Shown: piece after piece, positions 43,101 to 51,859 of the stretch
Numbering within the stretch: position 1 is the first letter of the stretch
How the letters are laid out: the number at the start of each line of letters is the position of its first letter
Source: Streptomyces gossypii
GTDB taxonomy: Bacteria; Actinomycetota; Actinomycetes; Streptomycetales; Streptomycetaceae
Length of the DNA stretch: 64,000 bases
Direction of reading: 5' to 3'
NCBI RefSeq assembly: GCF_025165795.1
Contig: NZ_JAJAGO010000015.1
Coordinates: forward strand, 62,001-126,000
Notes under the pieces: model-generated
Databases searched by the model: none
What the model was told of the DNA's origin: nothing
What the model saw: the letters and a program-made list of their open reading frames with translations, nothing else
Position numbers and translations under genes: made by a program

Positions 43101-44144
43101 TCAGCTCAGTAGCGCGTGGTATTCGATGTGGGTGAGGTCTTCGCGCTGGACCTCCAGGTCGAGGTCCGAGCCGGGCAGGCCGTCGACGATGCGCAGCGGC
43201 ACGTCCTCGTACAGCAGCGTGCGGGCGTGGGCCGCGTCGACGGGTGAGAGGACCGTCAGGGTGCGTGTGGGCGGTGCCGGGTCCGGGATGTCGTCGAGAA
43301 GGCGGAGCGCGGCGTCGAACTGGCGGAAGGAGTCCATCCACATCTGCCCGGGTGAGGAGCCCTCACCGGATGGGTAGTTGTCGATGAGCCGCACGGCCTG
43401 GGCGTGAGGATCGGGGTGGGCGGCCAGGAAGCGGGCTCGGTTGGCTTCCCACTCAGCGACCCGGTCGCCGTCGGTGCGCACCACGTGGTGCTGGTCCCAG
43501 GTCCAGGCGAAGGGGTTGTGCACGGTGCGGGTGCCGGCGGCCCAGGCCCGGTAGCCGAAGTCATGGTCCTCGTAGCCCCAGCCGACGAAGATGTCGCTGT
43601 GGCCGCCGAGTTCGTGGTAGAGCGCGGTCGGCACGGACAGGTTGCAGCCGAAAGGCAGATACCAGGCGCCCGCGATACGCGCGTAGTTCTGGGAGAACTC
43701 CGCCGTGACGCGGGTCCGCACTTCGGGCCGCCAGTGGGACGAACCCGGTTCGTCACGGTGCCGCCGATGACCGGCGACCACGGCAGAGGGAAAGGCGCGC
43801 TGCCAGCGCAGGTGTTCGGCGACCCAGTGTGCGGGGGCCTCCTGGTCCGAATCGACGAAGGCGAGAACGCGACCGCGCGCCCTTTCCGCGCCCTCCGCCC
43901 GGGCTGCCGAGCGGTTACCCGCGCCGCCCCTGCGTAGTAGCAGGAGCGGGACGCCGCCGGTCAGTTCGGCCAGGTCGGCACGCACCGAAGGCGTAGAACC
44001 GTCGTCCACGACGATGATCTCGTAGGACGCGTCCGTGACCTGGCCGGCTGCACCCAGGGAGGCGACAAGCCTGCGCAAGGAGGTCTCGTCGTCCCGGGTG
44101 ATGACGACGACCGACAGCTCGGGCGCCGACGGGGACTCAGTCAT
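43101..44144 (-). CDS. GT2-family glycosyltransferase
   Basis: 347 residues. The GT-A start is LSVVVITRDDETSLRRLVASL, followed by EIIVVDDGST and the metal-binding DSD in VLAFVDSDQEAPAHW. A galactosyltransferase-like acceptor region follows with GGHSDIFVGWGYEDHDFGYRAW (the W-G-x-E-D-x-D-x-x-x-R pattern). The start ATG at 44144 overlaps the upstream GT1 gene by 8 bp, with GGAAGCGGG upstream; the longer frame to 44315 lies inside GT1 and is not used. The C-terminal ~90 residues are not obviously glycosyltransferase and may bind a partner. It is the middle gene of the three-gene operon. Confidence 0.87.
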   Translation of the reverse strand: MTESPSAPELSVVVITRDDETSLRRLVASLGAAGQVTDASYEIIVVDDGSTPSVRADLAELTGGVPLLLLRRGGAGNRSAARAEGAERARGRVLAFVDSDQEAPAHWVAEHLRWQRAFPSAVVAGHRRHRDEPGSSHWRPEVRTRVTAEFSQNYARIAGAWYLPFGCNLSVPTALYHELGGHSDIFVGWGYEDHDFGYRAWAAGTRTVHNPFAWTWDQHHVVRTDGDRVAEWEANRARFLAAHPDPHAQAVRLIDNYPSGEGSSPGQMWMDSFRQFDAALRLLDDIPDPAPPTRTLTVLSPVDAAHARTLLYEDVPLRIVDGLPGSDLDLEVQREDLTHIEYHALLS

Positions 44145-45330
44145 CCCGCTTCCGCTCCAGTGCCGCGAGCGAGGCGAAAGCCATGACGTGGGAGGCGAGT
44201 TCGGCGGCCCCGTCGCGGTAGGCCAGCACCTCGCCCACCGTGCGAGCCCGGTGGGCCAGGCCCCTGTCACCGAGGAGACGGGTGACGGTGGGGACGAACT
44301 CCGCCTCGACGTCATCGGCTGGCAGGACCTCGCCGGTGCCGAGGGAGACCGCGCGAGAGGCGTTCCACTCCTGCTCCGCGTGGCCGGGAAGCGCCAGAAG
44401 GGGTGTGCCCAGGCAGAGGGCCTCCATCGTGGAGGTGTGCCCCCCGTGTGTGACGACGAGGTCGGCGGCCCTCGTCCAGAGCATGCTGTCCTCCGTGTAC
44501 GCCATGATCTGGTCGGCGGTGTGGCCGGGGAGGCGTTCGGGAGGGATGTTGGGGCCGGTCACCAGCACGGTGCGGGCGGGGACTTCACCGAGCAGGGAGG
44601 CGATCGTGGTGAGCGGGCCGAAGCCCTGGGCCGTGCCGCCGAGACTGACGTACACCAGGGGGCCGTCCGCGTCGACACCAAGCCGCTTGCGCGCCTCGGC
44701 CCGCGACGGCGACTGGTCCGGGGCTTCCTTCAGTACGGGGCCGACATGCCGGATCTCGGCCAGGGAGCGCAGGGCAGCCGCTGACTCCTGGGAGGTGATG
44801 CCGGACAGCGGGTCGTAGCGCGACCAGTCCGGAATGTAGAGGACGTCCCCCAGGATGCGGCACGCGATGTCCTCGGGCACGCCCAGCTGCCTCAGCTGCG
44901 GCACCACGTCGCTCATCACTTGGGGAAAGGGGTGGGTGAAGAAGCCGGAGTTGACGATCCAGGCGGCCGGGACACCCTCCAGGGCGGCGGAGACCGCGCC
45001 CGTCACGCGGAAGTCGCTGACCACCATGTCCGGACGGAACTCCCTGATCGCCGCCCGCTCCTCGGCGAGGCAGACGGTGAGGTAATCCGGCTCGGCCAAC
45101 CGGATTCTCGCCGGGGCGGGCGGGGGCTCCTCACCAGGCTCTCTGGGCGGGAACGGCGGCAGTTCCGTGAGGGGGAACGAATCCAGGCCCTGGGCGGTCA
45201 TGATGTGCCGCGCCGGCTCGGCCGTGCCGACCAGCACCTCGGCACCGGCAGCGACCAACGCCGAGCCCACCCGCGCGGTACGCACCACATGACCAAGGCC
45301 ATGGAAAAACGTCAACAACAGAACTCGCAT
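44137..45330 (-). CDS. GT1-family glycosyltransferase (macrolide/UGT-like)
   Basis: 397 residues from the ATG at 45330. The GT-B fold begins MRVLLLTFFHGLGHVVRTARVGSAL. The nucleotide-sugar site is THGGHTSTMEALCLGTPLLALPGHAEQEWNA. These enzymes usually transfer activated (often deoxy) sugars to small lipophilic acceptors such as polyketides or peptides. A G-run precedes the chosen ATG; the frame is open a further 35 codons upstream without family similarity. It is first in the islet operon GT1 - GT2 - MFS/HemB-like. Confidence 0.88.
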   Translation of the reverse strand: MRVLLLTFFHGLGHVVRTARVGSALVAAGAEVLVGTAEPARHIMTAQGLDSFPLTELPPFPPREPGEEPPPAPARIRLAEPDYLTVCLAEERAAIREFRPDMVVSDFRVTGAVSAALEGVPAAWIVNSGFFTHPFPQVMSDVVPQLRQLGVPEDIACRILGDVLYIPDWSRYDPLSGITSQESAAALRSLAEIRHVGPVLKEAPDQSPSRAEARKRLGVDADGPLVYVSLGGTAQGFGPLTTIASLLGEVPARTVLVTGPNIPPERLPGHTADQIMAYTEDSMLWTRAADLVVTHGGHTSTMEALCLGTPLLALPGHAEQEWNASRAVSLGTGEVLPADDVEAEFVPTVTRLLGDRGLAHRARTVGEVLAYRDGAAELASHVMAFASLAALERKRDD

Positions 45331-45757
45331 CAGACCCCCGACTCCGACCGACGCGTACGACGTCGATCCGACCATCAGCACCACGGCAACACGCGATCCG
45401 GTGAAAGGGATCACGCTCACTGCCGCGATGAGCACGCCCCACAGACCACCTCCACAACCCTCTCACCATCTGCCCCAGGTGTACGGGGTTTCCCCGAAAC
45501 CGGCGTTACACGGAAGACGAGAGCGCGGTGCAGTCAACTGTGGTGGTGGATCGACGAGGCCCTGCCCTACGCCGGAGGTCACCCGCACCGTGCGCCGGGA
45601 CGGGACCGACCGGCTCTGCGGTCTTGTTTTCTCACACGCGTGCCCGCCCGACAGCCACGCAGAGTAGTTCCGTGCGCTCCCACGGTGCTCCCGCGAGGGC
45701 AACGTAGCGCATAGATTTCGCTGCATCACCGCAGGTGAGCGCATGTAGGCGCGGAGG
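45331..45757. other. spacer between islet operon and bldA
   Basis: About 430 bp without a supported gene. It should hold the promoter of the GT1-GT2-MFS/HemB operon (leftward). No clear -35/-10 pair, direct repeat of the tRNA 3' end, or integrase remnant was found. Confidence 0.5.
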
Positions 45758-45840
45758 TGCCCGGAGCCGGACTTGAACCGGCACGGCCCGAAGGGCCAAC
45801 GAGGTTTAAGCTCGTCGTGTCTGCATTCCACCATCCGGGC
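45758..45840 (-). tRNA. bldA: tRNA-Leu (anticodon UAA), bldA
   Basis: Read leftwards the 83-nt gene starts GCCCGGATGG and ends CTCCGGGCA. The acceptor stem GCCCGGA/TCCGGGC is perfect. The anticodon stem ACGAG/CTCGT encloses the loop C-T-T-A-A-A-C, giving anticodon UAA. The long variable arm (TTGGCCCTTCGGGCCGT region) is typical of class II tRNA-Leu. The T-arm has GGTTCAAGTCC. CCA is not encoded. This tRNA reads the rare UUA codon and in Streptomyces controls development and antibiotic production. An ABC transporter pair lies beside it, as I recall for S. coelicolor. Confidence 0.95.
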
Positions 45841-45948
45841 ACTGGCTCCAGGCAGACGCCTGCACGCCGAAGAGGACCGCCTAAGCCCCCCAAGACGTGG
45901 GATGAGCCTATCCAGGTCTCCACCCGAACACCGGCTCGAGAGCCCGAT

Positions 45949-45970
45949 GTTGTCTTATTTTATTGACAAC
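45949..45970. promoter_or_regulatory. AT-rich inverted repeat upstream of bldA
   Basis: GTTGTC-TTATTTTATT-GACAAC: 6-bp arms around ten A/T bases, about 110 bp upstream of the mature bldA 5' end. It is a strikingly AT-rich island in this genome. TTGTCA on the minus strand could be a -35, but no matching -10 was found. The rest of the 45841-46253 spacer holds no gene. Confidence 0.45.
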
Positions 45971-46253
45971 TGACGACCTATCAGCCGCACACTCCCCTCT
46001 TCGGAGCCCTCCCCCGCAGGTCCGCGCAGGTCACCAGAAATGACGGAAAGTCGCCGCCCGACCACAGCTCTCCTCCCCCGCATCAGGGTTGTGTCATCCC
46101 CAGGTAGGACGAACTGCTCTCGGCATACCTCCTAGGGCTCCCCCGGAAACCGGTTCACCGGTTGATCCGCGGACGTCAAAATGAGGGGAGGATAAGGATG
46201 TTCCGCCGTCCGCTTCACGGACACCCCACACGCCACGACAGGAGCACGTTCTC

Positions 46254-47045
46254 GTGACCACCACCCAGGCCGCAGCCGGCGCCTCCTACGCGGCAGTGCC
46301 TTCCGGTGCCGCCGCCGCACGCGCCACTGACCTTTCAAAGGTCTACGGACAGGGCGAGACCAAGGTGGTCGCCCTGGACAGTGTCTCCGTCGATTTCCGG
46401 CAGGCGGAGTTCACCGCGATCATGGGGCCGTCCGGCTCCGGCAAGTCCACGCTGATGCACTGCATGGCGGGCCTCGACTCGATCTCCTCCGGCAGCGCCC
46501 GGATCGGCGACACCGAACTGACCTCGCTGAAGGACAAGAAGCTGACCCAGCTTCGGCGGGACCGCATCGGCTTCATCTTCCAGGCGTTCAACCTGCTTCC
46601 CACCCTCAACGGGCTGGAGAACATCACCCTGCCGATGGACATCGCGGGCACCAAGCCGGACAAGGAGTGGCTGGACCGGGTGATCGAGACGGTCGGGCTC
46701 TCCGGCCGGCTCAAGCACCGCCCCAACGAGCTCTCCGGCGGCCAGCAGCAGCGCGTCGCGGTCGCCCGCGCCCTCGCATCCCGGCCCGAGATCATATTCG
46801 GCGACGAGCCGACCGGAAACCTCGACTCCCGCGCAGGCGCCGAAGTCCTCGGCTTCCTGCGCAACTCCGTACGGGAACTGGGTCAGACCGTCGTGATGGT
46901 CACTCACGATCCGGTCGCCGCCGCCTACGCGGACCGGGTGGTCTTCCTGGCGGACGGCCGCATCGTCGACGACATGGCCGACCCCACCGCGGAGTCGGTG
47001 CTCGACCGCATGAAGGACTTCGACGCCCGAGGCCGCACCAGCTGA
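46254..47045 (+). CDS. ABC transporter ATP-binding protein, MacB/LolD type
   Basis: 263 residues. Walker A is GPSGSGKST, the signature is LSGGQQQR, Walker B/D-loop is IIFGDEPTGNLDSRAG, and the H-loop is MVTHDPVAAA. It belongs to the MacB/LolD/FtsE-like subgroup that energises permeases with large extracellular domains. The first ~25 residues are an Ala-rich extension. The GTG has AGGAG nine bases upstream. Its partner permease follows after 232 bp. Confidence 0.95.
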   Translation: MTTTQAAAGASYAAVPSGAAAARATDLSKVYGQGETKVVALDSVSVDFRQAEFTAIMGPSGSGKSTLMHCMAGLDSISSGSARIGDTELTSLKDKKLTQLRRDRIGFIFQAFNLLPTLNGLENITLPMDIAGTKPDKEWLDRVIETVGLSGRLKHRPNELSGGQQQRVAVARALASRPEIIFGDEPTGNLDSRAGAEVLGFLRNSVRELGQTVVMVTHDPVAAAYADRVVFLADGRIVDDMADPTAESVLDRMKDFDARGRTS

Positions 47046-47277
47046 GCAGCGGCAACTCCCCGCTCGCAGTACCAGGCCCCAGGCCCCCAAGGCTCCAGGC
47101 CCCAAGGCTTCAAGCCCCGGCCCCCAGGCCCCGGGCGGCCGACGGCACTTGACCCCCGTCGTCCGCCATCCGCTTCCGACTCCGCGCCCCGCGTCCCGCA
47201 TTGCGCAGCGTCCACCGCCCCCGCGCGGCGGTGCGCGCTGCCCACGAGGGCGCGGACCACTTCCTCAGGACTGCCCC
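47046..47277 (+). other. spacer with degenerate C/G-rich repeats
   Basis: Several imperfect copies of AGGCCCCCAAGGCTCC-like units lie between the ABC ATPase and permease genes (about 47083-47140). No gene is seen. The spacing is unusually long for a two-gene ABC operon. Confidence 0.5.
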
Positions 47278-49818
47278 ATGTTCCGTACCGCCTTGCGCAA
47301 TGTGCTGGCGCACAAGGCCCGGCTGCTGATGACCGTGCTCGCCGTCATGCTCGGCGTGGCCTTCGTCGCCGGCACCCTGGTCTTCACCTCGACAATCCAG
47401 GACGCCTTCCAGAAGAGTTCCGAGAAGGGATTCAGCCACGTCGACGTGGCGATCCAGCCCGACGACCCGGACAAGGACGACAAGAAGAACCTCGGCCCGG
47501 CCCCCAACCTCACCCAGAAGACCCTCGACGAGGCGGCGGCGCTGCCCGGCGCCAAGTCGGCGACCGGCGTCGTCTCCGGCTTCGCCGGGCTGTCCGACAA
47601 GGACGGCGACCTCGTCGGCGACGGCTGGGGCACCCTCGGCGCGAACTACTACGCGGGCCCCGACGGCAAGGGTAGCGACCACCGCTACCCGATGAAGGAA
47701 GGCCGGGCCCCGGCGAACGCGGGCGAGATCGCCATCGACCACAAGACCGCGGACCGCACCGGCTACGAGGTCGGTGACACCGTCGCCACCTCGCTCAGCG
47801 GCCCGGTGCACCAGGAGAAGGTCGTCGGCGTCTTCACCACGGACGACGGGAACGTCGCCGCGGGCGGCTCCCTCGTCCTCTTCGACAACGACACCGCGCA
47901 GAAGCTGTTCGCCGAGCCCGGCCAGTACACCGAGATCCAGCTGCGGGCCGCCGCGGGCACCACGCAGCAGCAGCTGGAGACGGCGGCCGAGAAGATCCTG
48001 CCGCCCGAATCCAAGGCGGTCACCGGGCAGAAGCTCGCCGATGACCAGTCGAAGGAGATCGAAAGCCAGATGTCCGGCATGCAGACCGCCATGCTGGCCT
48101 TCGCCGGTATCGCGCTCTTCGTCGGCATCTTCATCATCGCCAACACCTTCACCATGCTGGTGGCCCAGCGCACCAAGGAACTGGCGCTGCTGCGGGCGGT
48201 CGGAGCCAGCCGCCGCCAGGTGACCCGTTCGGTACTGATCGAGGCCACCGCCGTCGGCGTCATCGCCGCCGTCGCGGGCCTGGCAGCCGGCATCGGGATC
48301 GCGGTCGGACTGCGCTCGCTCGTCGGTTCGTTGGGCGAGATGCCGGACGGACCGCTGATCATCTCGCCGACGACCATCGTGACGGCCCTCGTGGTGGGCG
48401 TCGTGGTGACGGTGCTCGCCGCCTGGCTGCCCGCCCGGCGCGCGGCGAAGATCCCGCCGGTGGCGGCCATGGGCAGCATGCACGCCCCCGCCACCACCCG
48501 CTCGCTGATCGTACGGAACTCCATCGGTGCCGTCCTCGCGGGCGGCGGCGCGGCGCTCGTGATCGCCGCGTCCGCCAGCGGGGACAACGCCCTGATGGGC
48601 CTGGGCGCGGGCCTGCTGCTGATCGGCGTCTTCGTCCTGACGCCGCTGCTGTCCCGCCCGCTGATCGCGGCGTCCGCCCCGGTGCTGCGGCTGTTCAACG
48701 TGAGCGGCAAGCTGGCCCGCCAGAACGCGGTGCGCAACCCGCGCCGTACGGCAGCCACCGCCTCCGCGCTGATGATCGGGCTCACCCTCATCACCGGCCT
48801 CACCGTGATCGCCAGTGGTGTGCAGAACGCCATCGACAAGATGGCAAGCGACGCGATCAAGGCCGACTACACGATCTCGATGGCCAACTTCGAGCCGCTC
48901 TCCCCCGATGTGGAGGAGAAGCTGCGGTCCATGGACCAGGTCACGTCCAGCACCGCGTACCGCTTCGCCTCCACCCGCCTCGACGGTGAGAACGAGACGC
49001 TGATGGGGGTGAACGGCGACACCGTGAGCGGGCTGACCCAGCTCGACTTCACCGCGGGCTCCTGGGACGGCCTCGGTGGCGGCAAGAAGATCGTCGTCGA
49101 CGACGACACCGCCGAGGACAACGGCTGGAAGGTCGGCTCGGACGTCGCGGTGACGTACCAGGACGGCGCGAAGGGCACCCTGTCCGTCGGCGGCATCTAC
49201 AAGGGCAACGCGCTGATGAGCGGTGCCATGGTGGACAACAGGACTCTGACCCCGCACCTGTCCAAGATCGAGGACATGCAGGTCATGGTGAAGACCAAGG
49301 ACGGCGCCAGCGAATCCGTGAAGGAGTCGCTGGAGAAGGGCCTCGGGAACAACCCGGCCGTCCTCGTCCAGGACAAGGAGGACCTCTCCGAGTCCATCGC
49401 CCAGGTGATCAGCCTCATGCTGAACATCCTGTACGGGCTGCTGGCGATGGCCGTGATCGTTGCCGTCCTCGGGGTCGTCAACACCCTGGCCATGTCGGTC
49501 TTCGAACGCGGCCAGGAGATCGGGATGCTGCGGGCCATCGGCCTGGACCGGCGCGGCATCAAGCGGATGGTCCGGCTCGAATCGCTGGTGATCTCACTCT
49601 TCGGAGGCGTGCTCGGTATCGGGCTCGGTGTGTTCCTCGGCTGGTCCGTCGGTGAACTGATCGCCTCCGCGGGCCTGGACGCCTACTCGCTGGTGCTGCC
49701 GTGGGGCCGGATGGCCCTGTTCCTGGCACTCGCCGCGGCGGTCGGCGTGCTCGCCGCACTGTGGCCCGCCCGGCGGGCGGCAAAGATGAACATGCTGGCC
49801 GCGATCAAAACCGAGTAA
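47278..49818 (+). CDS. ABC transporter permease, FtsX/MacB family (duplicated)
   Basis: 846 residues. It has two repeats, each a membrane helix, an extracellular MacB-like periplasmic core, and a three-helix FtsX block. The first begins MFRTALRNVLAHKARLLMTVLAVMLG, and FtsX helices follow near 260-400. The second begins near 480 (LARQNAVRNPRRTAATASALMIGLTL), with FtsX helices to the end (AMSVFERGQEIGMLRAIGLDRR). With the upstream ATPase it should form a mechanotransmission-type exporter for lipids, peptides or antibiotics. The ATG at 47278 has CAGGA seven bases upstream; the frame before it is artefactual. Confidence 0.94.
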   Translation: MFRTALRNVLAHKARLLMTVLAVMLGVAFVAGTLVFTSTIQDAFQKSSEKGFSHVDVAIQPDDPDKDDKKNLGPAPNLTQKTLDEAAALPGAKSATGVVSGFAGLSDKDGDLVGDGWGTLGANYYAGPDGKGSDHRYPMKEGRAPANAGEIAIDHKTADRTGYEVGDTVATSLSGPVHQEKVVGVFTTDDGNVAAGGSLVLFDNDTAQKLFAEPGQYTEIQLRAAAGTTQQQLETAAEKILPPESKAVTGQKLADDQSKEIESQMSGMQTAMLAFAGIALFVGIFIIANTFTMLVAQRTKELALLRAVGASRRQVTRSVLIEATAVGVIAAVAGLAAGIGIAVGLRSLVGSLGEMPDGPLIISPTTIVTALVVGVVVTVLAAWLPARRAAKIPPVAAMGSMHAPATTRSLIVRNSIGAVLAGGGAALVIAASASGDNALMGLGAGLLLIGVFVLTPLLSRPLIAASAPVLRLFNVSGKLARQNAVRNPRRTAATASALMIGLTLITGLTVIASGVQNAIDKMASDAIKADYTISMANFEPLSPDVEEKLRSMDQVTSSTAYRFASTRLDGENETLMGVNGDTVSGLTQLDFTAGSWDGLGGGKKIVVDDDTAEDNGWKVGSDVAVTYQDGAKGTLSVGGIYKGNALMSGAMVDNRTLTPHLSKIEDMQVMVKTKDGASESVKESLEKGLGNNPAVLVQDKEDLSESIAQVISLMLNILYGLLAMAVIVAVLGVVNTLAMSVFERGQEIGMLRAIGLDRRGIKRMVRLESLVISLFGGVLGIGLGVFLGWSVGELIASAGLDAYSLVLPWGRMALFLALAAAVGVLAALWPARRAAKMNMLAAIKTE

Positions 49819-49862
49819 AACCGTGTACTGCCCGGCCCACCGTGGTCGCGCAGCCACACGCA

Positions 49863-49901
49863 CCAGGGCCCGGCACCCGCGGAGGGGGTGCCGGGCCCTG
49901 G
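49863..49901. terminator. terminator after the ABC operon
   Basis: CCAGGGCCCGGCACCC-N7-GGGTGCCGGGCCCTGG: a perfect 16-bp stem 44 bp after the permease stop, without a U-tract. It lies between convergent genes. Confidence 0.88.
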
Positions 49902-50156
49902 CCCGTCCCGGGCCCGGCCGCCCCGCCCCTGGCGGCACGGCCGACGCCTGCCATCGCCGTCACCCGCCCGGACGGGCCCCGCCGGGTCGCAGTCACCGGC
50001 TTGGCCACCGGGGGCTGTCCGTCCCGGCGCGAGCCGGGCGCACGCGGAGGCGGAGGCGGCGGCGCGCCGGTCGGGTGGGGCGGCGCCGGACGGGAGCATG
50101 TCCAGGCGGGCCGACCCCCGCCTGGACAGGCCCCGCTCACCGCCCCGGCACGGCGG

Positions 50157-51548
50157 TCAGGCGGCTTGCCAGTCGCGGGTGTGGAGGGGGAGCCCCGACC
50201 TGCCGTTTGCGGGGGTGCGGACCGCCAGTACCTGGTTCACGCCGATCCGGTTGTGTTCGAAGGCGAGCGCCGAGGCCGCCATGTAGAGCCGCCACACCCG
50301 GGCGCGGCCGGGCGAGGTGAATCGATTCGCCTCTGACCAGTGCGTCTCCAGCCGGGCGACCCAGGAGCGCAGCGTCCACGCGTAGTGCTCGCGGAGCGAC
50401 TCCAGATCGCGGACTTCGAAGCCCGCCTCCTCCAGCAGGCCGATCGTCCGGCCGACGGGCGCGAGTTCGCCGTCCGGGAAGACGTAGGCGTCGATGAAGT
50501 CATCGATCTCGTACGCCTCCTCGTCCTGTGCGGGGCGGCGCGCGATCTGGTGGTTGAGCAGCCGCCCGCCGGGCTTCAGCAGCCCGTGGAGCACCTCGGC
50601 GTACTCGCGGTACCGCGCCGACCCCACATGCTCGGCCATGCCGATCGAGGAGATCGCGTCGTACGGCCCGTCCGCGACCTCGCGGTAGTCCTGGACGCGC
50701 ACCTCGATCCGGTCGGTGAGCCCGGCGTCGGCGATCCGCTTGCGGGCGTACGACGCCTGCTCCTGGGAGAGCGTGACACCCACCGCCTGCACGCCGTACT
50801 CGCGCGCCGCGTGCAGCACCATCGAGCCCCAGCCGCAGCCCACGTCCAGCAGCCGCTGGTCCGGGCGCAGCGCCAGCTTGCGGCAGATCAGGTCGAGTTT
50901 GGCGTGCTGCGCCTCGTCGAGCGCTTCATCGAGCGTGCCGCCGGCGCCGCGGGTGCCGGGCTCGTCCCAGTAGCCGCAGGAGTAGACCATGGACGGGCCG
51001 AGCACCAGTTCGTAGAACTCGTTGCCCACGTCGTAGTGGTGGCTGATCGCCCGCCGGTCGCGGTGCAGGGTGTGGCGCAGTCCGGTGCGGTTGCGCACCT
51101 CTTCGGGCGGGGGCGGGGGCGGCGGCCAGGGGCCCGCAAGCCGCACCAGTTCGCGGGCGGCGGCACGTACGGCCGGGTCGCGTGCGAGCGCCGGGAGACC
51201 GCGGGAGGGCTCGGGGCCGCTGCCCTTCTCGCCGCCTTCTCCGCCGCCCGCGCCTGCGCCTGCGCCGTCGGCTTCCCGGTCGCGCTCCCAGAGGAGCTGG
51301 GAGATTCCGTCGAGCGCTTCGAACAGATCGCCTTCGATGTCGATCTCACCGGCCACCCAGGCCCGTGCCAGGCCCAGCTCGCCCGGCCGCCAGAGAATGC
51401 GGCGCAGCGCCCGCCGGTGGCGGATGACGAGGGTCGGTGCGCCCGGTGGCCCTGCCTCGCTGCGGTCCCAGGCCCGGATGCGTACCGGGACGGGCGTATT
51501 GAGTACCTTTTCCGCAAGGGCATGGAGCCGCGGCGCGGCGTCGGCCAT
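50157..51548 (-). CDS. cfa: cyclopropane-fatty-acyl-phospholipid synthase
   Basis: 463 residues. The SAM-binding region is LLDVGCGWGSMVLHAA. Preceding it are HYDVGNEFYELVLGPSMVYSCGYW and AKLDLICRKLAL, both typical of Cfa. The enzyme adds a methylene bridge to unsaturated acyl chains of membrane phospholipids. An acidic Glu/Gly/Ala insert lies at about 92-110 (GAGAGGGEGGEKGSG). GGAGG lies six bases before the ATG. From memory cfa also lies between the ABC pair and ndh in S. coelicolor. Confidence 0.92.
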   Translation of the reverse strand: MADAAPRLHALAEKVLNTPVPVRIRAWDRSEAGPPGAPTLVIRHRRALRRILWRPGELGLARAWVAGEIDIEGDLFEALDGISQLLWERDREADGAGAGAGGGEGGEKGSGPEPSRGLPALARDPAVRAAARELVRLAGPWPPPPPPPEEVRNRTGLRHTLHRDRRAISHHYDVGNEFYELVLGPSMVYSCGYWDEPGTRGAGGTLDEALDEAQHAKLDLICRKLALRPDQRLLDVGCGWGSMVLHAAREYGVQAVGVTLSQEQASYARKRIADAGLTDRIEVRVQDYREVADGPYDAISSIGMAEHVGSARYREYAEVLHGLLKPGGRLLNHQIARRPAQDEEAYEIDDFIDAYVFPDGELAPVGRTIGLLEEAGFEVRDLESLREHYAWTLRSWVARLETHWSEANRFTSPGRARVWRLYMAASALAFEHNRIGVNQVLAVRTPANGRSGLPLHTRDWQAA

Positions 51549-51785
51549 GGCACACCTCCGTCATGAGCGGGCTTGTCAGCACGTATACAGCCCTACTGCG
51601 CGGCTGTGCCCAGTGCAACGCCGTAGCAAGCCCGAGGCTTCCCACTGCTCGCCCCGTGCCGGCGGATGCGGCCGCGAGCCTTCGGCCGGGGTGTGCCCGT
51701 GTGATGAGGGCGCGTCAGCCCGGTGGCGGGTTCGCCCGTACGGCGAGGAGGTGCGGGGGAGGTCGTCAGCAGCGGCCGTGCGGAC
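51549..51785. other. spacer upstream of cfa
   Basis: No supported gene between the cfa start and the ndh terminator. It should contain the cfa promoter; none is clear by eye. Confidence 0.5.
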
Positions 51786-51833
51786 ACGCCGAAGGGGCGT
51801 GAGCACCACGGATGGCTCACGCCCCTTCGGCGT
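51786..51833. terminator. ndh terminator, 19-bp perfect stem
   Basis: ACGCCGAAGGGGCGTGAGC and its reverse complement flank a 10-base loop. It begins 27 bp after the ndh stop (leftward). It is one of the longest hairpins in the window. Confidence 0.88.
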
Positions 51834-51859
51834 ATCGGTGTACGAGGTGCAGCGGAGGG

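Noticed and set aside
40700..45840. tRNA-integrated genomic island with att sites
   Set aside because: I looked for a second copy of the bldA 3' end (TTCAAGTCCGGCTCCGGGCA) near the MITE and for an integrase gene; neither was found, so only a MITE-flanked islet is claimed.
47110..49257. 715-codon open frame on the minus strand opposite the ABC permease
   Set aside because: It mirrors the permease in the complementary frame; the composition (Gly/Arg/His-rich) and lack of any domain mark it as antisense artefact.
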